In this document: piece after piece, positions 34,623-44,009 of the stretch | How the letters are laid out: every line of letters starts with the position of its first letter | How positions within the stretch are numbered: position 1 is the stretch's first letter | NCBI GenBank assembly: GCA_934247935.1 | Contig: CAKQKE010000010.1 | Coordinates: forward strand, 1-64,000 | DNA length: 64,000 nucleotides | DNA from: an uncultured Clostridia bacterium | Lineage (GTDB): Bacteria > Bacillota > Clostridia > Christensenellales > Borkfalkiaceae | Reading direction: 5' to 3' | Position numbers and translations under genes: made by a program | Notes under the pieces: model-generated | Told to the model about the DNA's origin: nothing | What the model saw: the letters and a program-made list of their open reading frames with translations, nothing else | Databases searched by the model: none

Positions 34623-34753
34623 ATATCGGAAATCGGCACAAATATATGCTAAATTTATTGACATAAATAAAACACATCCGAAAAATACTTGCAACGGTTT
34701 AACTTTTAATCATTTAAAATAAATTATGAAAAATTGAATTGATGCAACATCTG

Positions 34754-35302
34754 TCAGGCGTTTTTATCTTTTTCCACCTGTTCTGCCTTACCGGCGTCGC
34801 CGTTCGATTCTTCTTTTTCGATAAGTTTTAAAATCTTGTTTTGAGTTTCGGATACTTGTTGAAGTTTTTTATACAATTCGTCAATAACAAATTCGCTTTT
34901 TAAATTTACGCGGTAGTCGTTTTCAGCACGTTTCCTGTCTTTCGACTCCTGTCTGTTTTGACTCATCATTATAAGCGGTGCCTGAACAGCCGCTATACAC
35001 GACAAAACGAGATTTAACAATATAAACGGATAAGCATCGAAAGCATTAGTTGCCAAAATAATATTTAAAACCATCCATACTACCATTACGGCAATAAAAC
35101 TGAATATAAACGCCCAACTTCCCGCAAATTTAGCCACGGCATCCGCCGCCTTTTGCCCGAAAGTAATCCTTTCGTTTTTTTCTTCGTTTTCGGTTACGCT
35201 TGTACTCAATATTTCACTGATTAATTCTTCGTCACTCAATTCTTTGTCTGATTCGTGCAATAATTCTTTTATGATTTTCTTCCTGTTTTTTTGATAATTC
35301 AT
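34754..35302 (-). CDS. DUF1003 family membrane protein
   Basis: A 182-aa protein with two membrane segments (SWAFIFSFIAVMVVWMVLNI near 78-97 and YPFILLNLVLSCIAAVQAPLI near 110-130), followed by MMSQNRQESKDRKRAENDYRVN, the signature of DUF1003. The charged C-terminus is coiled-coil-like. The family's function is not established. It lies alone between a plus-strand gene and mscL. Confidence 0.9.
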   Translation of the reverse strand: MNYQKNRKKIIKELLHESDKELSDEELISEILSTSVTENEEKNERITFGQKAADAVAKFAGSWAFIFSFIAVMVVWMVLNIILATNAFDAYPFILLNLVLSCIAAVQAPLIMMSQNRQESKDRKRAENDYRVNLKSEFVIDELYKKLQQVSETQNKILKLIEKEESNGDAGKAEQVEKDKNA

Positions 35303-35376
35303 AATTTTACTCCCCGTATATTTTATTTGATTTTAAATCGATTTCAGACTAAAAAGCAAATTATATTTTGATAAAA

Positions 35377-35414
35377 TGCCGTTTTTACATAATACGTGTT
35401 ATGTAAAAACGGCA
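35377..35414. repeat. Archetype copy of the dispersed AATACGTAT-type palindrome
   Basis: Perfect 16-bp arms TGCCGTTTTTACATAA and TTATGTAAAAACGGCA around TACGTG. Related copies lie at about 28,811-28,850, 31,735-31,770, 34,272-34,309, 41,031-41,064, 43,156-43,193, 45,463-45,500 and 48,584-48,620. All are in intergenic space, mostly touching gene ends. This one lies 26 bases past the mscL stop and may also end transcription. Confidence 0.8.
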
Positions 35415-35439
35415 AAATCATTATTTATAAACTTTTAAA

Positions 35440-36003
35440 TTATTTATTTTCTTTTTTAAGTTCTTCCAGAATTTCGGCTAAAAGTTTGTCCGTAGAAGAA
35501 GGTTCTGCCGGCGCAACAACTTGTTTTACGGGGACTTCGTCGGGGTCGTGTTTTGCCTGGAAAGCCATCCACTTTTCTTCAGATTCGGTCAAAGGCTCGT
35601 CGTTGTTGAGTTTGGCTTGAATAGTTTCTTTCATTCTTGTGTTTACGTCGAGGGCTTTTTGAGTCTTTCTGACTATTCTGATAAGAACAAATAAGAACAA
35701 AGCGATGATTAAAAAGTTGATAACCGCTTGTAAAAGCGTGCCGTATTGCCACAAGATTGGCTCTGCAACCATTGCCCCGTCAACCTCAACCATTTTCGTG
35801 CCGATTTTTACGGTGAGACTGTCGAGATTTTCCGCCTTAAACAAAAGCGAAATGAGCGGCATTATTATACCTTGAGTAAACGAAGTAACTATCTGGCCGA
35901 AAGCCGCGCCTATAATTGTTGCAACGGCGAGGTCAAGCACGCTACCCTTGGAAATAAACGCCTTAAAATCCTTCCAAAATGTACTTTTTTTCTTGTCTTT
36001 CAT
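35440..36003 (-). CDS. mscL: Large-conductance mechanosensitive channel MscL
   Basis: A 187-aa channel with the conserved first helix FISKGSVLDLAVATIIGAAFGQIV and a second span VINFLIIALFLFVLIRIV. MscL opens under membrane tension during osmotic downshock. It is longer than the usual 130-150 residues because of an extended cytoplasmic tail (about 125-187) rich in Glu/Lys and Pro. Monocistronic, with a hairpin copy after the stop. Confidence 0.95.
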   Translation of the reverse strand: MKDKKKSTFWKDFKAFISKGSVLDLAVATIIGAAFGQIVTSFTQGIIMPLISLLFKAENLDSLTVKIGTKMVEVDGAMVAEPILWQYGTLLQAVINFLIIALFLFVLIRIVRKTQKALDVNTRMKETIQAKLNNDEPLTESEEKWMAFQAKHDPDEVPVKQVVAPAEPSSTDKLLAEILEELKKENK

Positions 36004-36199
36004 GTTTAGTTATTCTCCTTCCCCGCTTACCAAAAATATTCTTTCGGCTATGCGGTAATATTTTCAGATTAAATTTTGGATTTTATCTGTCAAGTCGCTT
36101 TTTTATAAAAATTTCAACGTTTTACGTTTCTTTTTTAATTTTTTATAAAATCGCACGCACTGCGCGCTTTTAGTCGCGACTTATGGAACAATAAATCGA

Positions 36200-36847
36200 C
36201 TACCCGGTTATTTTATCGTACAACTCTTCGGCGGTTGAGACAAAATTATCCGCACCGCTTAGAATAAGTTGATTTTTATTGCGAAAACCCCAAAGCACGT
36301 TTATACAATCGATACCGCTGTTTATCGCCGTTTGATAATCAACTTCGGTATCTCCTATCATCACGGCGTCTTTCCTTGAAAACCCGAGAGTATTCAAAAT
36401 AAGTTGCACGCTTTCGACGTCGGGTTTGCGTTTTAACCCCTCTTTTTCGCCCAAAACGCACGAAAAATCATAATCTTGTAAATACTTTTCTCGGCATTTT
36501 TCCACTGCGGCTTGCGGTTTGTTTGATAAAATCGCGAGCGTAACTCCGTCCGACTTCAATTTTTTAAGCACTTTATCGAGTCCGTCGTAAACTTTTGTGG
36601 ACTTATTTCCGCACTCGCTTAAAACTTCGGCATACTCTTTGGTGTAATCGTTTAAAAGTTTTTCGTCGCAAACGCCGGTCGCTTTCTGTACGTAAACCTT
36701 TGCTCCGTTGCCAACGTATTCGCGCGTATCGTCCACCGAAATCAAAGGAAACGAGTACCTTTTTAAAAATATATTCATACAGTCGTTGAGGTCGTCAAGA
36801 GTATTTAATAACGTACCGTCAACGTCAAAAATAGCAAGTTTGTACAT
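36200..36847 (-). CDS. gph: HAD-family phosphatase, phosphoglycolate-phosphatase-like
   Basis: A 215-aa HAD hydrolase with motif I FDVDGTLLNTLDDL (Asp8, Asp10), motif II ILSNKP, Lys in KRKPD and motif IV MIGDTEVDYQ. The helical cap fits phosphoglycolate phosphatase or a pyrophosphatase-like relative (PpaX); substrate cannot be decided by motif. It lies alone before argS on the same strand. Confidence 0.88.
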   Translation of the reverse strand: MYKLAIFDVDGTLLNTLDDLNDCMNIFLKRYSFPLISVDDTREYVGNGAKVYVQKATGVCDEKLLNDYTKEYAEVLSECGNKSTKVYDGLDKVLKKLKSDGVTLAILSNKPQAAVEKCREKYLQDYDFSCVLGEKEGLKRKPDVESVQLILNTLGFSRKDAVMIGDTEVDYQTAINSGIDCINVLWGFRNKNQLILSGADNFVSTAEELYDKITG

Positions 36848-36988
36848 TTTTATTTATATAATTTGTTTAATGATTTTTTGTTTAATTTTAATTTCGCCGC
36901 AAAGATTATTTCGCCTTTTACATTAAAAATTAATTCTGCGTTTTGCAGCAAATCTTCTCCTGTTTAACCTGCATTGTTTCGGCTTAAA

Positions 36989-38671
36989 TTACATTCTTTC
37001 GGGAATTTTTATACCTAAAAGACCGAATGCGTTTTCAAGCGTGATTTTGGTCGCTTTTGTGATTGCAAGACGGAAATCGCGCACTTTTTCTTCTTCTCCC
37101 AAAATTTTGCAATTGAAATAAAATTTGTTATAAAGTTCGGCAAGATCGACGGCATATCTCGTCACTATAGACGGCTCGTATTTATCCGCCGCAGACTTGA
37201 CGATATCAGGAAATGTAGACAACAAAGATATCAAATTATACTCATCATTGTTCATTTCAGGCACTACGTATGTTGTAAAACCGTCCGATTTCGCCAAAAC
37301 GCTGTTACATCTCGCCCCCGTATATTGCACGTAAGGCGCAGTTTCTCCATCAAAGTTCAAAGCCTTGTCATAACTGAAAACTATGTCTTTGATTTTGTTG
37401 TTCTGAAGCGCGCCGAAAATCACCGCGCCCGTACCGACCATTTCGGCAACCTCTTCTTTGTTTTCGAGGTCGGGATTTTTATTATTGATTATATCGAGGC
37501 TCTTTTCCACGCTTTTGTTTAAAAGGTCCTCTAAAAGCACCACTTTGCCATGTCTTGTGCTCATTGCGCCGTCTTCGAGCGAAACCATGCCGTAAGCGAC
37601 GTGCACGCAGTCTTTAGCCCAATCTTTACCCATAAGTTCAAGCACTTTAAACAACTGCCTGAAATGTAAATTTTGTTGATAAGCCACCACGTAAAGGCAT
37701 TTATAAAAATCGTAAGTTTTCTTTCTGTACACTGCGGCGGCAAGGTCTCTCGTTGCGTAAAGAGAAGCCCCGTCCGAACGTAAAATTATGCACGGCGGCA
37801 TACCGTACTCGTCGAGATTGACGACTTTTGCACCGTTGCTTTCGACAAGCAAACCTTTTTCCGTAAGTTCGTCTACGATAGGTTGCATTTTGTCGTTGTA
37901 AAAACTTTCGCCCGCATAAGAATCGAATTTTATGCCGAGTCTGTCGTAAATTGCGCCGACTTCCTTTAAAGTCAACTCTTTAAACCATCTGAAAAGTTGG
38001 TTTTCCTCTTCACACCCCTCTTCGATGCGCTTGAAATACATTCTTGCGGTATCGTCCAAAGTCGGGTCTTTTTCAGCCTCTTCGTGATACTTGACGTACA
38101 GACGCGTCAATTCTTTTACGCCGAGTCTTTCGACCTCCTCTTTATTTCCCCACGTTTTGTAGGCGTAAATCAGTTTGCCGAATTGAGTACCATAATCGCC
38201 GAGGTGGTTTATACCAACAGCCTTATATCCGAGAAAATTAAAAATTCTGTAAAGCGCACCGCCTATGGCAGTCGTAGACAAATGCCCTATATGGAACTGC
38301 TTTGCAATGTTTACCGACGAATAATCGATGCAAATTGTTTTGCCTTCGCCCTCTTTCGATGAACCGTATTTTTCCCCGGCGGAAAGCACCGAGTTTAAAG
38401 TGTCTCCTGCGAGTTTTTTCCGGTTGATTTTGAAATTGAGATAACCGTTGACGGCGGTTACTTCGGGTACGTTGTCGTCTGTGGGATAAACCGAAGCCAA
38501 CTGTTCGGCAATTACGACGGGCGACTTACGCAAAGTTTTTGAAAATTTAAAGCACGGAAGAGCGTAATCGCCCATCTCCGTGGTAGGCGGAATCATTATC
38601 GCTTCCGCAATTTCATCGGTTTGCATGCCTTCAACGTTTAATTTTTGCGCTATATATTTTTTGTAATCCAT
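36989..38671 (-). CDS. argS: Arginyl-tRNA synthetase
   Basis: A class I synthetase of about 560 aa. It shows the N-terminal Add-1 domain, the HIGH motif as FHIGHLSTTAIG, and MSTRHGKVVLLEDLL in place of KMSKS, as in most ArgS. It ends with an anticodon-binding helical domain, C-terminus LGIKIPERM. The open frame reaches 38,965, but I place the start at the ATG 38,669-38,671 (MDYKKYIAQKL), with GGAG just upstream; the extra codons are not conserved-looking. It is divergent from ychF. Confidence 0.96.
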   Translation of the reverse strand: MDYKKYIAQKLNVEGMQTDEIAEAIMIPPTTEMGDYALPCFKFSKTLRKSPVVIAEQLASVYPTDDNVPEVTAVNGYLNFKINRKKLAGDTLNSVLSAGEKYGSSKEGEGKTICIDYSSVNIAKQFHIGHLSTTAIGGALYRIFNFLGYKAVGINHLGDYGTQFGKLIYAYKTWGNKEEVERLGVKELTRLYVKYHEEAEKDPTLDDTARMYFKRIEEGCEEENQLFRWFKELTLKEVGAIYDRLGIKFDSYAGESFYNDKMQPIVDELTEKGLLVESNGAKVVNLDEYGMPPCIILRSDGASLYATRDLAAAVYRKKTYDFYKCLYVVAYQQNLHFRQLFKVLELMGKDWAKDCVHVAYGMVSLEDGAMSTRHGKVVLLEDLLNKSVEKSLDIINNKNPDLENKEEVAEMVGTGAVIFGALQNNKIKDIVFSYDKALNFDGETAPYVQYTGARCNSVLAKSDGFTTYVVPEMNNDEYNLISLLSTFPDIVKSAADKYEPSIVTRYAVDLAELYNKFYFNCKILGEEEKVRDFRLAITKATKITLENAFGLLGIKIPERM

Positions 38672-38734
38672 AGTTACTCCATAAACAATTTTACATAATT
38701 TTATCATATTTTCAAGTTTATAGCAACAAATAGT

Positions 38735-38763
38735 TTGAATAAAATAAATATTTATTGTATAAT
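38735..38763 (+). promoter_or_regulatory. ychF promoter in the argS-ychF divergent gap
   Basis: TTGAAT (38,735-38,740), a 17-base spacer and TATAAT (38,758-38,763) form a near-consensus vegetative promoter pointing to ychF, giving a leader of about 120 bases. No T-box-like structure could be seen on the argS side. Confidence 0.75.
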
Positions 38764-38887
38764 ACATTGTGATGATTAAAAGACTTCCGTCGCAAATACA
38801 TACATTAAGTCGTATGCAAATTAAAAACATTGTTTTAAAAAATGCGCTTTGGTCTGCGACGGAATTAAAATTAAAAGAGGTATAAAA

Positions 38888-39988
38888 ATGAAACTCGGAG
38901 TAGTAGGACTTCCCAACGTAGGAAAGTCCACGCTTTTCAACGCAATCACACATGCCGGCGCGCAAGCCGCCAACTTCCCGTTCTGCACGATAGAGCCCAA
39001 CGTGGGCATTGTTGCCGTACCCGACGAAAGACTCGACACACTTACCAAACTATATAGCAGTCAAAAAACAACCCCTGCCACGATTGAGTTTGTCGACATT
39101 GCGGGTCTTGTAAAGGGTGCGTCGCAAGGAGAAGGTCTCGGCAATAAGTTTTTGTCGCACATAAGAGAAGTCGACGCCATCGTACACGTGGTGAGATGTT
39201 TTGAAGACGAAAATATAATTCACGTCGACAACTCGGTCGACCCCATAAGGGATATACAGACAATCAATCTCGAACTTATCCTTTCCGATATGGAAATCGT
39301 GACAAAACGTCTGGACAAAGCGAGAAGTATGTTTAAAACGGGCAATAAGCAATATCAATTCGAGGCGCAGACGCTTGAAAAGATACTTACGTGTCTCGAA
39401 AACGAAAAACCCGTAAGACTTTTAAAAGACCTTACCGATGAAGAACAAGAAATACTTGACTCTCTTTTCCTTATCACAAACAAACCCGTAATTTACGCCG
39501 CGAACATAGGCGAAAGCGATATGGGTAAAAACGACGACGAAATTCCTATGGTTAAAAAGGTAAAAGAGTTTGCAAAAGCCGAATCGAGCGAAGTAATCGT
39601 CATTTGCGCAAGAACCGAAGAAGAACTTTCTCAACTTTCCCCCGACGAGGCAAAAATTTTTCTTGACGATCTCGGGCTTAAAGAAAGCGGACTCGACAAA
39701 CTCGTAAAGGCTTCGTACAAACTTCTGGGGCTTATAAGTTATCTCACGGCGGGAGAAAAAGAAACTCGCGCATGGACGATTAAAAACGGAACCAAAGCAC
39801 CGCAAGCCGCAGGAAAAATCCACAGCGATTTTGAAAAAGGCTTTATCCGCGCCGAAGTCGTCGACTATGACGTACTTATCTCTTGCGGTAGTTATCTCAA
39901 GGCTAAAGAGGCGGGAAAAGTCAGATCCGAAGGTAAAGATTACGTTGTAAAAGACGGCGACGTTGTGCTTTTCAGGTTTAACGTATAA
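38888..39988 (+). CDS. ychF: Ribosome-binding ATPase YchF
   Basis: A 366-aa OBG-family NTPase with G1 GLPNVGKSTLFNAI, G3 DIAGLVKGAS, NxxE-type ATP specificity near NIGE and a C-terminal TGS-like domain ending YVVKDGDVVLFRFNV. It binds ribosomes and hydrolyses ATP. AGAGG precedes the ATG at 38,888; the frame opens earlier but without a site. Terminator follows. Confidence 0.96.
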   Translation: MKLGVVGLPNVGKSTLFNAITHAGAQAANFPFCTIEPNVGIVAVPDERLDTLTKLYSSQKTTPATIEFVDIAGLVKGASQGEGLGNKFLSHIREVDAIVHVVRCFEDENIIHVDNSVDPIRDIQTINLELILSDMEIVTKRLDKARSMFKTGNKQYQFEAQTLEKILTCLENEKPVRLLKDLTDEEQEILDSLFLITNKPVIYAANIGESDMGKNDDEIPMVKKVKEFAKAESSEVIVICARTEEELSQLSPDEAKIFLDDLGLKESGLDKLVKASYKLLGLISYLTAGEKETRAWTIKNGTKAPQAAGKIHSDFEKGFIRAEVVDYDVLISCGSYLKAKEAGKVRSEGKDYVVKDGDVVLFRFNV

Positions 39989-40026
39989 CGTAAAGATGAC
40001 AGAAATTTAAAATTTTAAAAATTAAA

Positions 40027-40067
40027 CGCGGGCAGAATTTGTATATATTATGTCCGCGCTTTTTTTA
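40027..40067 (+). terminator. ychF terminator
   Basis: CGCGGGCA (40,027-40,034) and TGTCCGCG (40,051-40,058) pair with one G:U, followed by CTTTTTTT. It lies 38 bases past the ychF stop. Confidence 0.85.
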
Positions 40068-40181
40068 TAAAATATATCAAACTAACATAAAACTATCATA
40101 AAAGTATTGTAATATAATTGTAACAACAGAAAAGAGAATATACATAAAAATATATTAAGCGCAAATACTTAAATATATTTT

Positions 40182-40898
40182 ATGAACAAGGAAAGAAAGA
40201 CGTTGAATATCGACACGGCAATCAACAAACAAAACGTGCTTGACGAAGAAAACGTGGCGGCAAAAAAAATCTTCGGCGTAAATGTTTACGCTTTGATATT
40301 GTCGGCATGTATAGTCGCTTTTGCGGGCTTCGTCATTGAAAACGTTTTCAGACTTTTTTGTATCGGCGTAATCGATGACAGACACAGACTTTTCCCGTTC
40401 ATTGCCGAATACGGCATTGCATATTTCGCAATATTTTTATTGTTCGGCACGCCTAAAAACATGCGGATTTTTACCAAAAAAATCACAATTACGGCGAAAA
40501 ATAAAAAAGCAGCCGCCTTTTTACAAACGGCACTATATTTTTTAATTGTTTTTCTTTGCATTGGTTTGGGCGAAATAACCGTTGGTCTTACGGTTGAAAA
40601 AACGATGGGTATAAAAGGCTGGAATTTTTCCAATATTCCGCTCCATATTACTCGTTATACAAGTATACCTACGGATTTTGCCTACACTTCGGCGTTTACC
40701 GTTTTTATGCATTTGTTTTTCGATAAAATGACAGACGCTTTAAGCGAGATATCTCCCAAAGTGCTTAAAATTTTAGCAATCGTGCTCACAACAACGATAC
40801 TTCTTGATTCGTTGATTATGCTTTGCCACGGAATGATGCACAACAAATACCCTTCTTATTGGCGAATCGTGTTGCAATTAAAACACTTAAAACGCTAA
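40182..40898 (+). CDS. CmpB-type putative ABC transporter permease
   Basis: A 238-aa membrane protein with about five to six spans (VYALILSACIVAFAGFVIENV, IAYFAIFLLFG, FLQTALYFLIVFLCIGLGEI, VLKILAIVLTTTILLDSLIM) and the EVFR-like and HITRYTSIPTDFAYTS blocks of the family named putative ABC transporter permease (PF06541). Despite the name, no ATPase partner is known or nearby. Likely transcribed alone. Confidence 0.75.
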   Translation: MNKERKTLNIDTAINKQNVLDEENVAAKKIFGVNVYALILSACIVAFAGFVIENVFRLFCIGVIDDRHRLFPFIAEYGIAYFAIFLLFGTPKNMRIFTKKITITAKNKKAAAFLQTALYFLIVFLCIGLGEITVGLTVEKTMGIKGWNFSNIPLHITRYTSIPTDFAYTSAFTVFMHLFFDKMTDALSEISPKVLKILAIVLTTTILLDSLIMLCHGMMHNKYPSYWRIVLQLKHLKR

Positions 40899-40958
40899 AA
40901 TAAATTCAGAATACCCCGGCAAGATCACTTCTTGCTTCTCCTTTAAATTTTTATTTAT

Positions 40959-40990
40959 GTAAAAGGTTATGCGAAAGCATAACCTTTTAC
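40959..40990. terminator. Bidirectional terminator
   Basis: GTAAAAGGTTATGC (40,959-40,972) pairs perfectly with GCATAACCTTTTAC over GAAA, a stable tetraloop, with T-rich sequence on both sides. It separates the plus-strand permease from the minus-strand hydrolase and can serve both. Confidence 0.85.
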
Positions 40991-41074
40991 CTTTTTATAT
41001 CGTTTTCGTCTTAAAAATATCAAAAATAACCTATTTTACACAAACCGTGTGCCGTAAACGTGACAATCGATAAG

Positions 41075-41680
41075 TTATTTTCCGATAATGCCGTTGAGCC
41101 AATTATCTAAAAATTCCATCTGTTTTTCGGTGTGAAACCAATGCTCGCCGCCATTCATTACAAGCAAAGTCGCATTAAACTTATCTGCAAAAGCCTTTAT
41201 ACTTTCAATGGACTGCAAATTATCTTCACTGCCATATAAAATGTGTGTTTCAGTGTGCCAATCAACGGGATTTTCTCTCACCCAAGTGAGATAATCCCAC
41301 GAAAGCGTTTCACCGAAATTCGTCGGGATTTCTTTTTGAATTTTCAACTGCTCTTCGCTTACATTCGCCCACTTCATCATATTTATAATAAGTTTTTCCA
41401 TATCAACCACAGGCGAAATAAAAAACGCTTTCTTGATATTCTTTTTATTTAATGCGTGCAATGAAAAGTATGCGCCTATGCTGTTTACAATTAAATATAC
41501 TTCGTCAAAACCAATCGTTATTTTGTCGTAATAATCCGAAAATTCGACTTTTGCTTCCCAAGGCGTATCCGATTTATAATCGAAACCGACCACGTCGCAG
41601 TCTTTAAATATATTTATATAATGTTCGCTTTCTTTGTAGTTGCCACCCTTACCATGCACGTAAATTACCAACTTTTTCAT
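41075..41680 (-). CDS. Alpha/beta hydrolase
   Basis: A protein of about 201 aa starting MKKLVIYVHGKGG with the oxyanion loop HGKGG, the nucleophile elbow VNSIGAYFS (Ser in the G-x-S-x-G-like turn), Asp in YGSEDNLQ and His in NGGEHWFH near the end. Fold and triad are clear; the substrate is unknown. I use the internal ATG at 41,678-41,680; the longer frame from 41,770 has no site. Confidence 0.85.
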   Translation of the reverse strand: MKKLVIYVHGKGGNYKESEHYINIFKDCDVVGFDYKSDTPWEAKVEFSDYYDKITIGFDEVYLIVNSIGAYFSLHALNKKNIKKAFFISPVVDMEKLIINMMKWANVSEEQLKIQKEIPTNFGETLSWDYLTWVRENPVDWHTETHILYGSEDNLQSIESIKAFADKFNATLLVMNGGEHWFHTEKQMEFLDNWLNGIIGK

Positions 41681-41806
41681 ATTGTTACCCCATTTAAAAT
41701 TGCCGACTTGCAGACATTTTGTCGCATAGTTTATTATAGTCGTTTTAAAACAAAAAAGCAACCACAACAACGGCCATAAATCATAAAAGAAAATCGATTA
41801 TCACAC

Positions 41807-42916
41807 TTACGCAAGCCCGACTTCTTTTATTCCGCGAATCGGCTTGTATATATCAGTGCGCAATTTTTTGGTTCCGATAAGTTTTCCGTCTTTATAAATT
41901 CTTAAATAACTGCTGCTTTTTAATCCGTTTTTTGCGTTCTGAATAATGTTTTCTTCCCCATACAAAAGGTCTTTGTTAAAAACTATTTCATATTCGTCAG
42001 GCTCGATTACTTCGTCCACTACAGACACCCGTTCGTACTTACATTCGTTTTTTTTGCCGTAAACGTTGACGATTAAACGGTTTTTATAAGCCACCGCTTC
42101 AATAAAAATCAATCCGCCGGTGTCGTTTTTAAATTTTAAATCGCTCGTGTTCTCGTTGACCATGGCATCAAACCCGGCCTCGACATAACCGACCTTTAAA
42201 GTGTGTCTGTGCCACTCCGTGGGAAAAATGCCGGACATCAAAAGCGCGTTGTAAAGCGTAGTCGATACTTGACAAACGCCACCCCCGACACCATCGACAA
42301 ACTTTCCGTCCACAATGATTTTCGCCTTTTTAAAACCCCTCTTTTCGCTTCTCGTTCCCACAGTCTCGTTAAACGAAAACTCTTCTCCGTCTTCTATTTT
42401 AACACAAGTCAAAAACTGCGCCGCAAGAGAAATATTTGCCTTTCTTTCCGCACTTGAAGAGGCGTAATCGGTGTAAAAACTTCCGCGTAAAAAGGTATAA
42501 TTTTTTAATTCAAAAACGGTAGTTTTTGGCAATATTACTTCATACGGTATGCATAAAGACGGCGATTTTGTTTTTAAAGCATGTAAAATTTTCTCTTTGA
42601 TTTTGTCTCTGTTTATCCCAAGACCCGATTTTTCTTTTTTATACTCAAATTGCCCTTTACCGTCGCTTTTTAAATAAATCTCTGCCTCGACGGGGCGAAT
42701 TAAACTATCGTAATAAATTTCTTCTGCAACGCCGTCAATTCCCTTTAAATACAACTCACCATTAAAAACGTCTACTTGCGGGTAAGAATAAACGTACTCT
42801 TTATCTCCTGCTTTTATTGTCAACGTAAAATCTGTCGCATTAATTTTAAACGCGCTTAACATAAGACTGACAAGCACTATCGATAAAGCGATGACTATTT
42901 TTCTTAAGTGTTTCAT
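41807..42916 (-). CDS. VanW family protein
   Basis: A 369-aa exported protein with an N-terminal membrane segment (IVIALSIVLVSLMLSAFKI) and the VanW core RKANISLAAQFLTCVKIEDG, FSFNETVG, GVGGGVCQVSTTLYNALL and EWHRHTLKVGYVEAGFDA. VanW is found in some vancomycin-resistance clusters, but chromosomal homologues like this are common in clostridia and of unknown role. No van genes are nearby, so resistance should not be inferred. Confidence 0.92.
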   Translation of the reverse strand: MKHLRKIVIALSIVLVSLMLSAFKINATDFTLTIKAGDKEYVYSYPQVDVFNGELYLKGIDGVAEEIYYDSLIRPVEAEIYLKSDGKGQFEYKKEKSGLGINRDKIKEKILHALKTKSPSLCIPYEVILPKTTVFELKNYTFLRGSFYTDYASSSAERKANISLAAQFLTCVKIEDGEEFSFNETVGTRSEKRGFKKAKIIVDGKFVDGVGGGVCQVSTTLYNALLMSGIFPTEWHRHTLKVGYVEAGFDAMVNENTSDLKFKNDTGGLIFIEAVAYKNRLIVNVYGKKNECKYERVSVVDEVIEPDEYEIVFNKDLLYGEENIIQNAKNGLKSSSYLRIYKDGKLIGTKKLRTDIYKPIRGIKEVGLA

Positions 42917-43118
42917 ATATAAAGTATGAATAAAAATACTGTGTTTTATTCCGCGAATAAAACGAACGACGCGCTTTCCGTTTTTTGATTTTTATTACAA
43001 CTTCAAAACTTTTAAAACGGTTTAAAACCTCTAAAATATTTTAAAACTTTTAATAACAAGCACTATTAAAGTTTTTATAAAACGCCGTTTATTGCCGATT
43101 TATCCTTGTTTTGCACAT

Positions 43119-43151
43119 AAAAAGCCGCACCTCAACATAAAAGTGCGGCTT
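43119..43151 (-). terminator. Terminator downstream of the Cof-type phosphatase
   Basis: AAGCCGCAC (43,122-43,130) pairs perfectly with GTGCGGCTT (43,143-43,151), and the minus strand then reads TTTTTATG. It lies beyond the palindromic repeat at 43,156-43,193. Confidence 0.8.
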
Positions 43152-43155
43152 AAAT

Positions 43156-43193
43156 TGTCATTTTTACGCAATACGTGTTTTGTAAAACGCACA
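43156..43193. repeat. Copy of the dispersed AATACGTAT-type palindrome
   Basis: TGTCATTTTTACGCAATACG then TGTTTTGTAAAACGCACA, directly after the HAD-phosphatase stop codon at 43,197. Confidence 0.7.
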
Positions 43194-43196
43194 AAA

Positions 43197-44009
43197 TTAT
43201 TTACAATAATGCTCTATTATGTAGTCTATTGCCCCTTCTTGATTAGATACGGGCAATACTGCTCTTGCTTTGTTTTTCGCCTCGTCAAGCGCGTTTGCTA
43301 CTGCAAACGACGCAGGAAATCCCTCAAGCATGGATATGTCGTTTCCACTGTCGCCAACCGTAATCACGTTTTCGTCCAACGCTTTTCCCATAGATTTAAG
43401 CAGTTTTTTTACAGCATTACCCTTGCATACCGTTTTTTCGGTAATTTCTATATGATAAGGATTGCTTCTGACTACTTTAAGTTTGTCTTTAAGCACGGGA
43501 TAAATCTTTTCAAAAGTGTAATCCACTTTTTCGGGTCTGTCAAAAACCAAGAATTTGGCGGAATCGCGCCCCGTTCTTTTGTAATGATCGTATAAATCTT
43601 CGTGTACTTCGGTTGCTTTTACTCCGCCGATATCTTCGTAAAAAGAAGTAAATTCTCCTCTCTTATCGATAATAATTTTACCGTCGTAGTAAGACTGAAC
43701 GTACGCGCCCGTGTCGAGAATTAAACTCAACGCCTGCAGCGTGGTTTTGTTGTCGATTGGAGTATAAGCGACGTCTTCGCCTGTGTCGATTTTACTTATT
43801 TCCGCACCGTTAAACGAAATGACGTAACCGTTGCCTGTAATACTTCTCGCAATGGGAAGTATGCTCGTTTTCATTCTTCCGGTGCATATGATAAACGTAC
43901 CGCCGTGCGCAACAAATCCCTTAATTACTTCACACGTATGCTGCGAAACTGTCCCATCCGGCAGTGCAAGCGTGCCGTCGTAATCGGTGATCAGTATTTT
44001 ATTTTTCAT
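43197..44009 (-). CDS. Cof-type HAD-IIB phosphatase
   Basis: A 270-aa HAD phosphatase with ILITDYDGTLALPDG (Asp nucleophile), the IICTGRM motif II, Lys in TVCKGNAVKKLL and VGDSGNDISMLEGF. The type IIB cap lies between motifs II and III. These enzymes dephosphorylate sugar phosphates or flavin precursors; the substrate is not decidable. Its start overlaps the end of the upstream membrane-protein gene by 11 bases. Confidence 0.92.
   Translation of the reverse strand: MKNKILITDYDGTLALPDGTVSQHTCEVIKGFVAHGGTFIICTGRMKTSILPIARSITGNGYVISFNGAEISKIDTGEDVAYTPIDNKTTLQALSLILDTGAYVQSYYDGKIIIDKRGEFTSFYEDIGGVKATEVHEDLYDHYKRTGRDSAKFLVFDRPEKVDYTFEKIYPVLKDKLKVVRSNPYHIEITEKTVCKGNAVKKLLKSMGKALDENVITVGDSGNDISMLEGFPASFAVANALDEAKNKARAVLPVSNQEGAIDYIIEHYCK

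Noticed and set aside
38671..38888. T-box riboswitch upstream of argS
   Set aside because: The 5' gap on the argS side is short and AT-rich, and no specifier stem, T-box sequence or antiterminator could be seen.
41807..42916. Possible vancomycin-resistance locus suggested by the VanW protein
   Set aside because: No vanH/A/X/Y or two-component genes are present; VanW homologues are common without resistance.
43092..43595. A 167-codon plus-strand frame opposite the Cof-type phosphatase
   Set aside because: It begins in a terminator and a palindromic repeat and is antisense to a clear HAD gene.
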